Shown here: piece after piece, positions 1 to 12,502 of the stretch | Position numbering within the stretch: position 1 is the first letter of the stretch | Layout of the letters: the number at the start of each line of letters is the position of its first letter | DNA from: Oscarella lobularis | Taxonomy: Eukaryota; Porifera; Homoscleromorpha; Homosclerophorida; Oscarellidae | Reading direction: 5' to 3' | NCBI RefSeq assembly: GCF_947507565.1 | Contig: NC_089182.1 | Coordinates: 3,100,001 to 3,164,000 of the forward strand | DNA length: 64,000 nt | Position numbers and translations under genes: made by a program | The notes under the pieces: generated by a model | Seen by the model: only the letters and a program-made list of their open reading frames with translations | Told to the model about the DNA's origin: nothing | Database searches by the model: none

Positions 1-2520
1 AAAATGCGTAATATACATATTAGGGAACCAAGGTGTTCTTAAAGTGCACACACCGTGGATGACCGTGCTCATCTCGAATGACCTCAAGCTCGGCTTTGGA
101 AGGATCAACGGTCGGATCCTTTCTGTCGTACACTTCCCTAAAGAGGAGTAGAGAATGTTTTCGCGTTAGGAACGGCTTCTACTCACTTGCTATACGTCAA
201 TACGACGTCCGTTTCTTCGCTGAACTTTACGTGGGCCTCGTCTTTCATCGCTTCCATTTCTCGTTCAATGCGATCGAGTTCGCGTCGTTCGATGCTGTCG
301 AGACCGTGTCTAAAAACTCGAAAATAAAACCACAGGAATGAGGGAAAGATCAGTGTTCTTACTTTGGCGTTATTCCCTCCTCTCGAATGACTTCGATTTC
401 AGCTCTTTGAGGATCAACAGTGCTATCTCTTCTCTCGTAATCCTCACTAAAATGTACGCACACTAAAAGCCTAGGAACTAGCCAAAGTAATTCCTCTAAA
501 AAAGGGTCCCACCCGCCTATAGATTGATAAGAAGGCATCGTTTACGTATATCAACAAACCTGCTATATGTCTCAGCCGTCGTCTCAATCTGAGAATCGCT
601 CATAAATCTCACGTGGTGCTGCCCAGCGCCTTTCTCATCCCCACCCTCTTTCACCGGACTCGAAAACGAGTCCGACTCAAAGGGATTATCGCCACTTTTC
701 TCCTCCTCCGTCGCAGGCGCCAAACTCCCAACAGGAGCAAAGGGATCCTTGGCTTCCTTGCTCGACGAACCGCTTGCAAACGAATCCTCAAACGCGTCCG
801 ATTTAACGCTAAACGGATCGTCAGTCGGTAGCGATCGAGAGGAAGCAAACGGATCCGTCTCGCTCGAATCCTGATCCTTCACCGCCGTCGCCGTCTCCGC
901 AAACGGATCCTGACCAAACGGATCCTCCTGAGCGCCCGACGACTTAGCCGCAAAAGGATCGTTGAACGGATCCTTTGTCGGATTGAAGGGATCGTCGCTA
1001 GCGTTGCCGCCGTCGCCGCCGCCGCCGCCGGTGTCCCCTACAAACGGATCGCTCGTTTTGAAGGGATCCTGAAAGGGATCCGACTCCTTGAAGGGATCCT
1101 CTTCGAACGGTTCGACGCTCGTGCTGCTCCCTAAGCTCGTAACGCTGACAGCGCTCTCGCGTCGATCGAGAACAAAGGCGTCGGATGCGAACGGATTGTC
1201 TTCGGACGGCGGACTGACATTTCGATTCGACGAACCAAAAGCGTCGTCGGCCGACGCGGAAGAATTCGTCGTCGGTTCTTTTCCGAAAAATCCGCCGGGC
1301 TTTTTCGACGAGAACGTCATCCATTTTCCTCGTTTGATGCTGCCTTTCGATGTCGCGCTTTTTCCGTCCGCTTGAGCGTTGTCATCGTCTGGTATTGAAA
1401 CTGGTGTCGGTGCTTCTGCTGATTGTTCTGGGGTTGTCGTGTCGGTTGGAGTTTCTTCTGTGGGAGGGGTCGTGATGGCTGGATCCTCTTTGGGAGATTC
1501 CGTCGTTTCGGGTGCAGCAACTTGTTCGTTTGAAAACGAAATTCCTTTTCGTATCTTAGAAAGGAAAACGTTACTAGCAACGCTAGACGAGATCGATACA
1601 GTACCTGCTCTGGTAGAAGAGCAATCACGTCGAGAAGAGATGGTAACTGATTGCCTAAAGATATAAACAATTGCACGCCGAATCCCGCAATCATTCCCAC
1701 CGCGGTGCTAACCGGCTTTGAGAAAACGCATCAGGTGCGTCGCAATAACGAATTCGTTGACCGTCAGCTGCCCATCGTGATCGTAGTCAGACAAATTCCT
1801 ATAGCGAAGCAACAGTGTAGAACACGACGACGATTCCCCGCCAAGAGTCGTACCAAACGTGAGCCAAATGTCCGGTGAGTAATTGAGATCTGACGAAGAG
1901 CGGCTTCGCTTCGTTAGCTAGTATAGAAAAAAGAGAATAAAAGGAATAAGTATCTTTTGCTCTGTCTATTTTTTCCTACCAGACAGATAACCGCGTTTTT
2001 CCGCGTCCAACTGCTGAAAGGCCTTGAGGTACGACTCGTAGTCTCTCGTCGTGATGCCGGGAATCGTTTTCGCCGTGCACGGCTTGATCGACGGCGGCAA
2101 TCCTTTGGGCAATTCGCGTCCCGACGAGACGCGCGAGACGATCAGGTGCATGGCGACGGTGAATTCGCCGACGTTCAGCTTCCCGTCACCATCGATATCG
2201 GACAATCGCCTTCGGGGGCGAGAGGAGAGAAAAAAATCGCAAGGGAACGTTGGTTTGGGATGGGATGTGGACGCGTTGCTTACCATATGTGGCTTAGGTC
2301 TTCTGGAGAGAGTTTCGATTGGGTCAAGAGCTCGCGACATCGTTCTCCTACACGAAAAACAGAGAGAAGTTATCGTGCCACGCCCCCTTTCGTTCGATAC
2401 AGCTTTCGCGGGCTTCGTGTTACCCGAAAGAGTTCCGTCTTCCGGATTGAGACTGTAGAACAAGGTGATATGTTTGCTTTTTTCCTCTTCGCTGATGAAC
2501 CACTTGGAAGCGGACGCCAT
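1..2520 (-). CDS. EH-domain, DPF-motif endocytic adaptor (Eps15/intersectin-like), 3' end outside window
   Basis: The start ATG is at 2520 and reads MASASKWF. Two EH domains follow. The first spans two exons (about 2440-2520 and 2280-2350) plus one ending near 1970, with LSDIDGDGKLNVGEF as its calcium-binding loop. The second lies at about 1720-2060, with LSDYDHDGQLTVNEF. Next, at 517-1545, is a Ser/Pro-rich region with about 20 DPF/NPF tripeptides, the docking motifs for AP-2 and EH domains in clathrin adaptors. The C-terminal exons (1-450) hold a repeated charged module described in the findings, and the gene continues beyond base 1. EH plus DPF composition is typical of Eps15-family clathrin-coat scaffolds. 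The order EH-EH-DPF-charged repeat does not match Eps15, intersectin or REPS exactly, so I give no symbol. Confidence 0.85.
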
Positions 2521-2722
2521 GACCCGTTTTAGCCGGGAACTCGATCCGCCCACGCGGCGTCGCAAATCTCTTTTACGCCGCGGAAGGAAAACTCAAAACA
2601 GTCGTCTCGCACCCCGAAAACGCAACGCGAGAAGCAGCAGCAGCTAATAAGCAGGTAATATTCGAATTCGGGCAGCGTTTTTTGATACATTTGCCATTCG
2701 ACTTCCGCCAAGGGTCGAAGCG
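2521..2722. promoter_or_regulatory. divergent intergenic region between EH adaptor and SH3 gene
   Basis: These 202 bases separate two oppositely directed ATGs (2520 on minus, 2723 on plus), so both promoters must lie in it or overlap the first exons. I see no convincing TATA box. A shared bidirectional promoter is inferred from spacing alone. Confidence 0.5.
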
Positions 2723-3924
2723 ATGGCGAGCGCGGCGGCGGCGGCGACGACGAACGAAGACAACATTCGTCAGCTTCTCTTCTGGCATCGGCCAAACTGT
2801 CCGAATCGCGGCGAAAACTGCGTCGCCCAGTTCCATTTCCAAGCGAAAGACGAGCGCGAGCTTTCTTTTCGAAAAGGCGACGCAATTCGACTTTTGAAAC
2901 CGAGCGACGGGAGTCCGTATTGGTGGTGGGCGCAACACTCGGACGGCGATCGAAAAAGCGAAGGCTACGTTCCCATCAACTACCTCCGGCTCGAAGACGA
3001 CGAACCTCTCGTGCCGGACTACGAGGAAATGATGACGAAGATATTTCCGCCAGGAACTCAGGTGAGAGATATATGAATAATTAGGAGAGAGAGTATACCA
3101 GTGTCCACTAATACGCCAATACATAATTACTCTGGTTATTTTTGACACTACAATGAGTCTCCTTTTTCCCTTCTCAGGTTCAAGCTCGAGTCGATTCGGC
3201 AAGCGGCGACAACGCTGACGACCTGCACTTCAAACGCGGCGATCTCATGTACATCATCAATCATCTGGACGAGCGTCAGGGCTGGTACAAAGTACGTCTC
3301 GTCACGCAGAGCGGAAAGCCGTGTCCCTTCAAGGAGGGCGTCGTTCACTCGAATCTTCTCGAATCCGTCTACGAGGTGTACCAGTCGAGAACGAACGCCG
3401 TCACGAGCAGCGGCGAAAAAGAGACGTCGGAGGCCAGCGGCATCGAACCGATCTACGAAACGTTCGAGGAATTTCAGGAGCAGAGCTGGTGGTTCGATAT
3501 GCCCAAATGTCGAAAGGGATCCCTTGACGCTCTCTTCCATCGTTTGGCGTCACGAGCCGAGATGACTGACGAGGGTTTTATGACGGTAAAGGAGGCTATC
3601 TATACGATGAGGCAGACGATCAACGGGCAGTTCTACGTCGGCGCGGCGTCGATTCTTCACAAGGAATTGACGGCGCATTTCTTGTCGTGGGACAAGCCCG
3701 AGTCGCAGAAGACGCTCTTCGATAAGGAACTGTTTGAAGTGCCGTCGTGCTTCGATTGGGAATTGCAGGTGTTTCCGCTCGAGGCTGGTCAGAATCTGAA
3801 TGTGGAACGAGCGAAGAAGATAGTCGAGAAGAAATCGCTTCAGCCCAATGGGCTCAATGAGGAGATGACGTTCACCACGCAAGAGGAGTGGGAAGAATTC
3901 GAAAAGTGGTTTTTTATCGTGTAA
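2723..3924 (+). CDS. protein with two N-terminal SH3 domains, unknown C-terminal region
   Basis: There are two exons, 2723-3061 and 3178-3924. The intron has the signals CAG|GTGAGA and TTCTCAG|GTT and keeps the frame. The 361-residue product has an SH3 domain at about residues 34-95 (FHFQAKDERELSFRKGD... YVPINYL). A second SH3-like domain follows at about 113-180 (LHFKRGDLMYI... GVVHSNLL). The last 170 residues form a charged region rich in aromatic residues, with EQSWWFDMPKCRKGSLDAL near its start; I cannot assign this part. No signal peptide or membrane segment is seen, so a cytosolic adaptor binding proline-rich ligands is the likely role. Its head-to-head position with an endocytic adaptor is suggestive but proves no link. 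Confidence 0.8.
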
Positions 3925-4572
3925 TTGCCCGTGTGTTTATCTCGCCTTCCCGAAACGATTTCTGGTTAGTATAGATTTTTTTGCTGGTCGCGCATTCGTT
4001 CCTAGTGAATTTTTCGTTAAATTTTTAGCCTGTATCGACTTCTTATTGGATAATTGGTCGCGTTTTCGTGTCTTAGTTATCAACTTGCTTATGGAAAACA
4101 TTTTTGTCTCCGGGCCGAAAGCGATTTGTTAGAAATGGCGGGGGAAGTGACAAACTAATCGTTTCGCTTTCAGTTTGGGAGCCCCTTTGGAAAACTTCCC
4201 TCTTTTGTTTGTCGAGTCAGGACGCGACTTCGAACTTACTTTTCGCATCGGTTGGAGCTTAGTACGTCGCTGCATCGCGGAAAGAACGCACGTGAGAAAA
4301 AAAAACGAGGAGCGATCGTCTATACGGGTACTCGATGGGACGGCAGATTCGAATACGGAAGCGTAGTCTAAAGTAAAAACGACTCGATAAAGCGAACGAA
4401 AACGAAGGACCACGAGGAGCCGCCTTTGTTTTAGCGCCAAAATCAGCAACCGTACGACACCGTAAAGAACAGGTGGAAAATTGGCGCGAGTTGTCTCGGC
4501 CAACTGTTCGTCTGTTGCCCTGGTGATGCGCACTTGAAACGGATGTGGCGTCATGACTGCGTCATCTTTCGT
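3925..4572. other. intergenic, no supported gene
   Basis: This is the 3' flank of the SH3 gene. It is AT-rich at first, with T-runs. An open frame on minus (4129-4554) has no domain, no splice context and a composition unlike its neighbours, so I do not call it. A TATA-like TATAAAAG at 4573 ends the stretch. Confidence 0.6.
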
Positions 4573-5130
4573 ATAAAAGCCGCAGCGCGCAGCGCACAGA
4601 TTCAGTCCTGGCTAGGTGGGGAAAGTCTGAAGGACGGAACCCTGGAGGTCGTCGGCGTTGGGAAAGCCTCAGTCACGTCAACATCAAGCGTGCTCAGTCG
4701 GTTGCCAATCCTTGCTGAAACTGTAAGGTGCAGTGGATGGGCGTCGCGCGAGTTCTTCTCGCGGCGCGCGATTGGCACTGGGAAGTCACTAAAAGGCCCG
4801 TTGGATTTCATATATTGAGAAAAACAGTATAAGAGAAGAACAGAGAGACATTTTGGATGGCTTGGGTCGCGAAGTCTGGCGTTCCGCGTTATACCGAGTG
4901 GGCGTCAGACTCAGATCAGTTCACTTTCCTGCCAAAGAAACGTGTGGGGGGCCCAGTGTCTCGTGGCTGTTTCTCACTCGGCTTAGTGACCTATAGCTGA
5001 AGATGGCCTGACTTCCCAGAACCCAAATCATAGCACGTTGTTGACTCACTGGCTGTGTGCGGACTCGCGTTCGGCGGCTTCCCTCAATCCGGTAGTCTCG
5101 GTTCCTGCTTCGTCAACCGAAAGACTACGG
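4573..5130 (+). ncRNA. candidate structured non-coding RNA locus
   Basis: A TATA-like box (TATAAAAG, 4573) precedes a GC-rich stretch with several strong hairpins and no coding frame with domains. One hairpin is at 4744-4772 (GCGCGAG / CTCGCGGCG). Another is at 5088-5128 (GTAGTCT ... AGACTAC plus GGTT/AACC). The segment GGGGAAAGTCTGAAGGAC at 4618 resembles the CR-I core of RNase P/MRP RNAs. TCAGAC at 4904 could pair with its GTCTGA, as helix P4 does. The space between the TATA box and CR-I is too short for a normal P3 domain, so the family call is weak. Boundaries are uncertain. Confidence 0.25.
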
Positions 5131-5337
5131 CCCCATGGGTCGCGGTGCTACGAGGTCGGGGGGACGGTGTGGGAGAGCCGTTCTCGATCCTAGGCCGCAC
5201 CGTCGTGGTTGAGCCTATGATGCCACGGCTCGCTCTCAAAATATTTTTGGGCTACGAAAGCGTTCGAACCTCCGCGCGGTGTAGCCTGGATTGCGCCAAT
5301 ACGAACGCAGGACTACAAGGTACGTAACGGATCGGTC

Positions 5338-8300
5338 GACTACAACGACTACAACGGCTACAAAGGCTACAACTACTACAACGGCTACAACTACTACAAC
5401 GGCTACAACGGCTACAACGGCTACAACGGCTACAACGGCTACAAAGGCTACAACTACTACAACGGCTACAAAGGCTACAACTACTACAACGGCTACAACG
5501 GCTACAACGACTACAACGGCTACAACTACTACAACGGCTACAACGGCTACAACGGCTACAAAGGCTACAACAACTACAACGGCTACAAAGGCTACAACGA
5601 CTACAACGACTACAACTACTACAACGGCTACAACGGCTACAACTACTACAACGGCTACAACGGCTACAACGGCTACAACGGCTAGAACGGCTACAAAGGC
5701 TACAACGGCTACAACGGCTACAAAGGCTACAACAACTACAACGGCTACAAAGGCTACAACGACTACAACGGCTACAACTACTACAACGGCTACAACTACT
5801 ACAACGGCTAGAAAAGGCTACAACGACTACAACGGCTACAACTACTACAAAGGCTACAACTACTACAAAGGCTACAACTACTACAAAGGCTACAACTACT
5901 ACAACTACTACAACGGCTACAACGGCTACAAAGGCTACAACTACTACAACGGCTACAAAGGCTACAACTACTACAACGGCTACAACGGCTACAACGACTA
6001 CAACGGCTACAACTACTACAACGGCTACAACGGCTACAACGGCTACAAAGGCTACAACAACTACAACGGCTACAAAGGCTACAACGACTACAACGACTAC
6101 AACTACTACAACGGCTACAACGGCTACAACTACTACAACGGCTACAACGGCTACAACGGCTACAACGGCTAGAACGGCTACAAAGGCTACAACTACTACA
6201 ACGGCTACAAAGGCTACAACTACTACAACGGCTACAACGGCTACAACGACTACAACGGCTACAACTACTACAACGGCTACAACGGCTACAACGGCTACAA
6301 AGGCTACAACAACTACAACGGCTACAACTACTACAACGGCTACAACGGCTACAACGACTACAACGGCTACAACGACTACAACGGCTACAAAGGCTACAAC
6401 GGCTACAACTACTACAACGGCTACAACGGCTACAACGGCTACAACGGCTAGAAAAGGCTACAACGACTACAACGGCTACAACTACTACAAAGGCTACAAC
6501 TACTACAAAGGCTACAACTACTACAAAGGCTACAACTACTACAACTACTACAACGGCTACAACGGCTACAAAGGCTACAACTACTACAACGGCTACAACT
6601 ACTACAACGGCTACAACGGCTACAACGACTACAACTACTACAACGGCTACAACTACTACAACGGCTACAACGGCTACAAAGGCTACAACTACTACAACGG
6701 CTACAAAGGCTACAACAACTACAACGGCTACAAAGGCTACAACAACTACAACGGCTACAAAGGCTACAACTACTACAACGGCTACAACTACTACAACGGC
6801 TACAACTACTACAACGGCTACAACGGCTACAACGGCTACAACGGCTAGAAAAGGCTACAACGACTACAACGGCTACAACTACTACAAAGGCTACAACTAC
6901 TACAAAGGCTACAACTACTACAAAGGCTACAACTACTACAACGGCTACAAAGGCTACAACTACTACAACGGCTACAACGGCTACAACGGCTACAACTACT
7001 ACAACGGCTACAACGGCTACAAAGGCTACAACTACTACAACGGCTACAACGGCTACAACGGCTACAACTACTACAACGGCTACAACGGCTACAAAGGCTA
7101 CAACTACTACAACGGCTACAAAGGCTACAACTACTACAACGGCTACAACGGCTACAACGGCTACAACGGCTACAACGGCTACAACGGCTACAACGGCTAC
7201 AAAGGCTACAACTACTACAACGGCTACAAAGGCTACAACAACTACAACGGCTACAAAGGCTACAACTACTACAACGGCTACAACTACTACAACGGCTACA
7301 ACTACTACAACTACTACAACGGCTACAACGGCTACAACTACTACAACGGCTACAAAGGCTACAACTACTACAACGGCTACAAAGGCTACAACAACTACAA
7401 CGGCTACAAAGGCTACAACTACTACAACGGCTACAACTACTACAACGGCTACAACTACTACAACGGCTACAACGGCTACAAAGGCTACAACTACTACAAC
7501 GGCTACAAAGGCTACAACTACTACAACGGCTACAAAGGCTACAACTACTACAACGGCTACAAAGGCTACAACTACTACAACGGCTACAAAGGCTACAACT
7601 ACTACAACGGCTACAACGGCTACAACGACTACAACTACTACAACGGCTACAACGGCTACAACTACTACAACGGCTACAAAGGCTACAACTACTACAACGG
7701 CTACAAAGGCTACAACAACTACAACGGCTACAAAGGCTACAACTACTACAACGGCTACAACTACTACAACGGCTACAACTACTACAACGGCTACAACGGC
7801 TACAAAGGCTACAACTACTACAACGGCTACAAAGGCTACAACTACTACAACGGCTACAACGGCTACAACGGCTACAACGGCTACAACGGCTACAACGGCT
7901 ACAACGGCTACAAAGGCTACAACTACTACAACGGCTACAAAGGCTACAACAACTACAACGGCTACAAAGGCTACAACTACTACAACGGCTACAACTACTA
8001 CAACGGCTACAACTACTACAACTACTACAACGGCTACAACGGCTACAACTACTACAACGGCTACAAAGGCTACAACTACTACAACGGCTACAAAGGCTAC
8101 AACAACTACAACGGCTACAAAGGCTACAACTACTACAACGGCTACAACTACTACAACGGCTACAACTACTACAACGGCTACAACGGCTACAAAGGCTACA
8201 ACTACTACAACGGCTACAAAGGCTACAACTACTACAACGGCTACAACGGCTACAACGGCTACAACGGCTACAACGGCTACAACGGCTACAACGGCTACAA

Positions 8301-9528
8301 AGGCTACAACTACTACAACGGCTACAAAGGCTACAACAACTACAACGGCTACAAAGGCTACAACTACTACAACGGCTACAACTACTACAACGGCTACAAC
8401 TACTACAACTACTACAACGGCTACAACGGCTACAACTACTACAACGGCTACAAAGGCTACAACTACTACAACGGCTACAAAGGCTACAACAACTACAACG
8501 GCTACAAAGGCTACAACTACTACAACGGCTACAACTACTACAACGGCTACAACTACTACAACTACTACAACGGCTACAACGGCTACAACTACTACAACGG
8601 CTACAAAGGCTACAACTACTACAACGGCTACAAAGGCTACAACAACTACAACGGCTACAAAGGCTACAACTACTACAACGGCTACAACTACTACAACGGC
8701 TACAACTACTACAACGGCTACAACGGCTACAAAGGCTACAACTACTACAACGGCTACAAAGGCTACAACTACTACAACGGCTACAACGGCTACAACGGCT
8801 ACAACGGCTACAACGGCTACAACGGCTACAACGGCTACAAAGGCTACAACTACTACAACGGCTACAAAGGCTACAACAACTACAACGGCTACAAAGGCTA
8901 CAACTACTACAACGGCTACAACTACTACAACGGCTACAAAGGTTACAACAACTACAACGGCTACAAAGGCTACAACTACTACAACGGCTACAACTACTAC
9001 AACGGCTACAACTACTACAACGGCTACAACGGCTACAACGACTACAACTACTACAACGGCTACAACGGCTACAACTACTACAACGGCTACAAAGGCTACA
9101 ACTACTACAACGGCTACAAAGGCTACAACAACTACAACGGCTACAAAGGCTACAACTACTACAACGGCTACAACTACTACAACGGCTACAAAGGCTACAA
9201 CAACTACAACGGCTACAAAGGCTACAACTACTACAACGGCTACAACTACTACAACGGCTACAACTACTACAACGGCTACAACGGCTACAACGACTACAAC
9301 TACTACAACGGCTACAACGGCTACAACTACTACAACGGCTACAACGGCTACAACGGCTACAAAGGCTACAACAACTACAACGGCTACAAAGGCTACAACG
9401 ACTACAACGGCTACAACTACTACAACGGCTACAACGGCTACAACGACTACAACGGCTACAACGACTACAACGGCTACAAAGGCTACAACGGCTACAACTA
9501 CTACAACGGCTACAACGGCTACAAAGGT
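5338..9528. repeat. 4.2-kb minisatellite of a 9-base unit (TACAACGGC type)
   Basis: About 465 head-to-tail copies of a 9-base unit, TACAA[C/A]NNC, are present. The variants are TACAACGGC, TACAACTAC, TACAAAGGC, TACAACGAC and TACAACAAC. The 9-base phase is nearly unbroken. Exceptions are a few TAG-containing units (5685, 6170) and one-base insertions that give AGAAAAGG (5810, 6448, 6846). Higher-order blocks recur: the array of GGC units followed by TACAAAGGC begins at 7198, 7909, 8296 and 8836, spacings of 79, 43 and 60 units. The minus strand is open in two frames for about 1,000 codons because the unit has no stop in those frames. The predicted peptides (Val/Ala or Cys/Ser/Arg tracts) look like artefacts. 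Confidence 0.95.
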
Positions 9529-10239
9529 CAGTGGCGCAGCCAGGATTAAGCGGAGGTAGGTGCTGAAGTTCGCGCGCCCCGCGCGCGAAAATTTTTGGAC
9601 CACGCCCCTTTTCTATTTGGCTATTTAAGGCCTCTAACGAAAAACAGTGCGTAGGCCCAAAGTAACACAACAGAGATAGCAACTTCGGATTGTGTACAAA
9701 GCTTTCTGGAACGAGTACATATGTAGGCATATTACATAGCATAACTGGCACATAACATTTGAGCTTAATTATTAACGCTCATCGAAGGAACGCAGTAAAT
9801 GAGCACGTTGGGTTTGTCTTCGCTCGCAGCACGCAAACCCAACTGCGAGCCGAAAACGTGTCACTTGATCATGCACCCGAGGGGGCCATGCAGGGAAGGG
9901 TAACTCTGTGCCACCTTTACTCGACAGGTGAATCGCTCTTTTGATATATACATGTAATCAGAACACCTAAAATCTGTGGTGTAAAGGCATAGCCACCAGG
10001 TGGTCTATTCCCATTTTTACAGAAAGGACATATTTCCGGGCAGATTAAGGTGTGGTTAGGCAATGTGATTCCCATAATGCACATGCTGTAGGCACTAACA
10101 GAGATCGGACACCGTGCTAAGGGTGTTCGGGGATCACATGATGGCTAACAACGGGCCATCATTATCTAGTTTAATTATTTTCAGCAAACTTGAGGGGGGT
10201 GCTCGAGCACCCAAAGCACCCCCCCTGGCTACGCCACTG
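9529..10239. mobile_element. putative non-autonomous DNA transposon (TIR element) at the edge of the minisatellite
   Basis: The left end CAGTGGCGCAGCCAGG (9529) and the right end, whose complement is CAGTGGCGTAGCCAGG (ending 10239), form inverted repeats matching at 15 of 16 positions. Many animal DNA transposons, including hAT-like ones, begin with CAGTGGCG. No transposase frame is visible in the 711 bases, so the copy would be non-autonomous. The eight bases flanking each end (ACAAAGGT and GATTGAAC) are not a duplication, so this could also be two nested or rearranged ends. The element abuts the last minisatellite unit and lies just upstream of NASP. Confidence 0.5.
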
Positions 10240-10500
10240 GATTGAACAGATACTGTCTTTTGTTTTTTAGGTGCTTTTGACTTCGCGACTGAAAGAGCAT
10301 ATCCGGAAGCGATGGACGCATACAGAATCTTCAAGACGCGCTTTAGAGGCATGTGTAGAGAATGCTTGTACGTTTAGTTTTACGCACGCAGATCAATGCA
10401 CCGATTTTTTCCGCACAATAAATTCGCTTCGCGCGCATTTTCGTGTCGGCGTCTTTCACTAACGTACGCTACACGATGGCCTGCTCTTCGCGCGGAGCGG

Positions 10501-12410
10501 ATGGCGCGATTGAAGAAAAAGAAGCGAAGTGCAGAAGCAAAGACAGCAAAAACCGTATTTATAGCAATTCCTCGCAGGAATCAAGACGCCAGCGAGCTCC
10601 TAGCCGAAGGAAAGAAGCATTTGCTAGTCGGGGATCCCGCAGGAGCCGCTTCCTACTTAGAAGAGGCCTGCCGTTTGCTGTAGGATACTTTCGAAGTCGT
10701 TAACTCGAAAAACCCTCTCTAATTAGTGGCGAAAAGTACGGCGAACTGTCAAACGAGATCGGAGAAGCGTACTTGCTCTATGGCAAGGCTCTTGCACAGG
10801 CTGACAAGTGCGTGAGAAACAGGAAGAACATTATAGTCACGTGCCCAATTTTCAGATTTGTAGTTGGAACCGTCTTTGGGCATTTAGCTGGAATAATCCT
10901 TTTCTCTCTTTTAGATTGGAGCCACTGTCTGTGCTCGGTGTTGCTCTTCCAGGAACGAACGAAGGAGATGACGATGATAATGATGATGATGACGATGACG
11001 ATGACGATGACGATGACAATGGGGACAATGGGGACAATGAAAAAGATGAAGAACCTGCTGGAAAGGAGGAAAAGAGCGAGACAAGCGACAAACGGGACCC
11101 AGAGGAAGGATGCTCTTCAAGCAAACAACCTATTGATAGTACGATGGCCGAAGTATTTGCAGTTTATTTTTATTTTGCATCTTTGGGTAGATTTGGAGGA
11201 AGTTCCGGGGTCTTCCTCTGGTGTGCTTGAATCAGGGTCGAGCGGAAAAGAGGATGAGGGCCAGGGAGCCACTGGTGAAGCTGAAGGTCCGCCCGCGAAT
11301 CTTCAAATTGCTTGGGAAGTCTTGGAATTGGCTCGGATCATTTTCTCCAGGTTTGTCCGAGAAAGGGTTGGCGTTCTTGATGCGATGGCGTTTGTTCTAG
11401 GCAATTGACTTTGGAGGCTAAACTAAATGAGGCCGATTCGAATTTGAGATTGGCTGAAATTGGCTTGGAATTAGGCCAATATGACCAAGCGATTGCCGAC
11501 ATTCAAACGTGCTTGGAAATACAAACGTCGTTTCTTGAACCGGATGATAGACTTCTGGCTGAAACGTAAGATCCTAATAGACTAGAAAACTGCATTGGTG
11601 TTAATTACTACCTGGCAGGCACTACAGTATGGCTCTCGCTCTTGCTTTGGCAGAAAGGTTTGACGACTCTATTGTGGAGTACAAAGCAGCAGCACGAGTA
11701 ATCTCAATGAGAATAGGTAAAGTGGTATTGACGTAGACATTCTATTATATGTATTTGCAATGTTAGATAAATTTAAGCAGGACATTGAGAAAGGAGAGAT
11801 GGATCAAGGTAAATGAATTATTTTTGGATAGGCCCAAAGCTTCTTTCTAGAGAGCTTGGATAAGGCCAAAGAAGAAATTTCCAAGTTGGAATCTCTTCTG
11901 CCTGAAATTCATTCGAGGGTATATGAACGCTGCTATTTTTCGGCGTGTTGCTTTGACATTGGCGTTTAGATCCAAGACCAGCAAGACAGTAAACTGTCGA
12001 TTGAAAAAATTAAAATGGTGATGTAGATAGAAGTGGTGGAGAGAATGCCTTTACCCAAACTCGTTCTTTGACGCAGTTGAAAGAAGAAGAGAAGACAGAT
12101 CATGAGGAAAAATCAACAGAGGTGCCCACCGTCAAAGAAGCCAAAAGCGTCGAACCGGTATAAAGATAACGTCATACCTGCACTTGAGATTCCACTTCGT
12201 CTCTTCAAGGCGCAACCTGTGGCCACAGACATCAGTCATCTAGTAAAGAGAAAGGTTCGCCTTCGATTGTAGCATGTGAAAATGATCACGAGTGCGTTGC
12301 GATAGGGAAAGCGGGTACTTCAGCCCACAGAGGAACCCAAATCGAAACAGGCAAAATTGGACGAAGCTAAAAACACGCATTCAGAACATCCAGAAGAAAG
12401 TGAACACTGA
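10501..12410 (+). CDS. NASP: NASP histone chaperone (SHNi-TPR protein)
   Basis: Twelve frame-consistent exons are read: 10501-10679, 10727-10807, 10915-11138, 11191-11350, 11401-11565, 11619-11716, 11767-11808, 11851-11918, 11970-12017, 12077-12157, 12210-12254 and 12312-12410. NASP binds H3-H4 and H1 and keeps soluble histones stable in nucleus and cytosol. The TPR core shows KYGELSNEIGEAYLLYGKAL, then an acidic Asp-rich insert interrupting TPR2 (about 10960-11040), then NLQIAWEVLELARIIFSR and YDQAIADIQTCLEIQ. The insert position is a family hallmark. The C-terminus keeps TDISHLVKRKR, matching the family's basic tail. The start is uncertain: ATG at 10475 is in another frame and would need an extra intron. 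An AATAAA lies at about 12445. Confidence 0.92.
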
Positions 12411-12502
12411 AAAAAAATCCTACAATATAGTCTTCTTAGATTGACAATAAAAACACCCGAGTGTGCGGTAGTAGAAAAAAGCGTCCTCGTGAAAAAAAAC
12501 AC

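Noticed and set aside
4129-4554. 141-codon open frame on minus
   Set aside because: No recognisable domain, no splice continuation and unusual composition. More likely chance in the SH3 gene's flank.
5291-6172. Thr/Ala- and Tyr/Asn/Gly-rich open frame on plus at the start of the minisatellite
   Set aside because: It ends at a unit variant and is again a product of the repeat. One-base insertions later in the array break every plus frame.
5338-9528. CRISPR-like regular repetition
   Set aside because: Units are contiguous 9-mers with no unique spacers, in an animal genome.
6448-9751. Two roughly 1,000-codon open frames on minus across the minisatellite (Val/Ala-rich and Cys/Ser/Arg-rich)
   Set aside because: They exist only because the 9-base unit lacks stops in those frames. 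Both frames are open over the same bases, with no start context, domains or splice structure.
9529-10239. Autonomous hAT transposon
   Set aside because: Inverted ends are present, but there is no transposase frame and no matching 8-base target duplication.
10134-10352. 72-codon frame on minus crossing the right transposon end
   Set aside because: Its core is simply the translated inverted repeat, and it overlaps the NASP upstream region without splice support.
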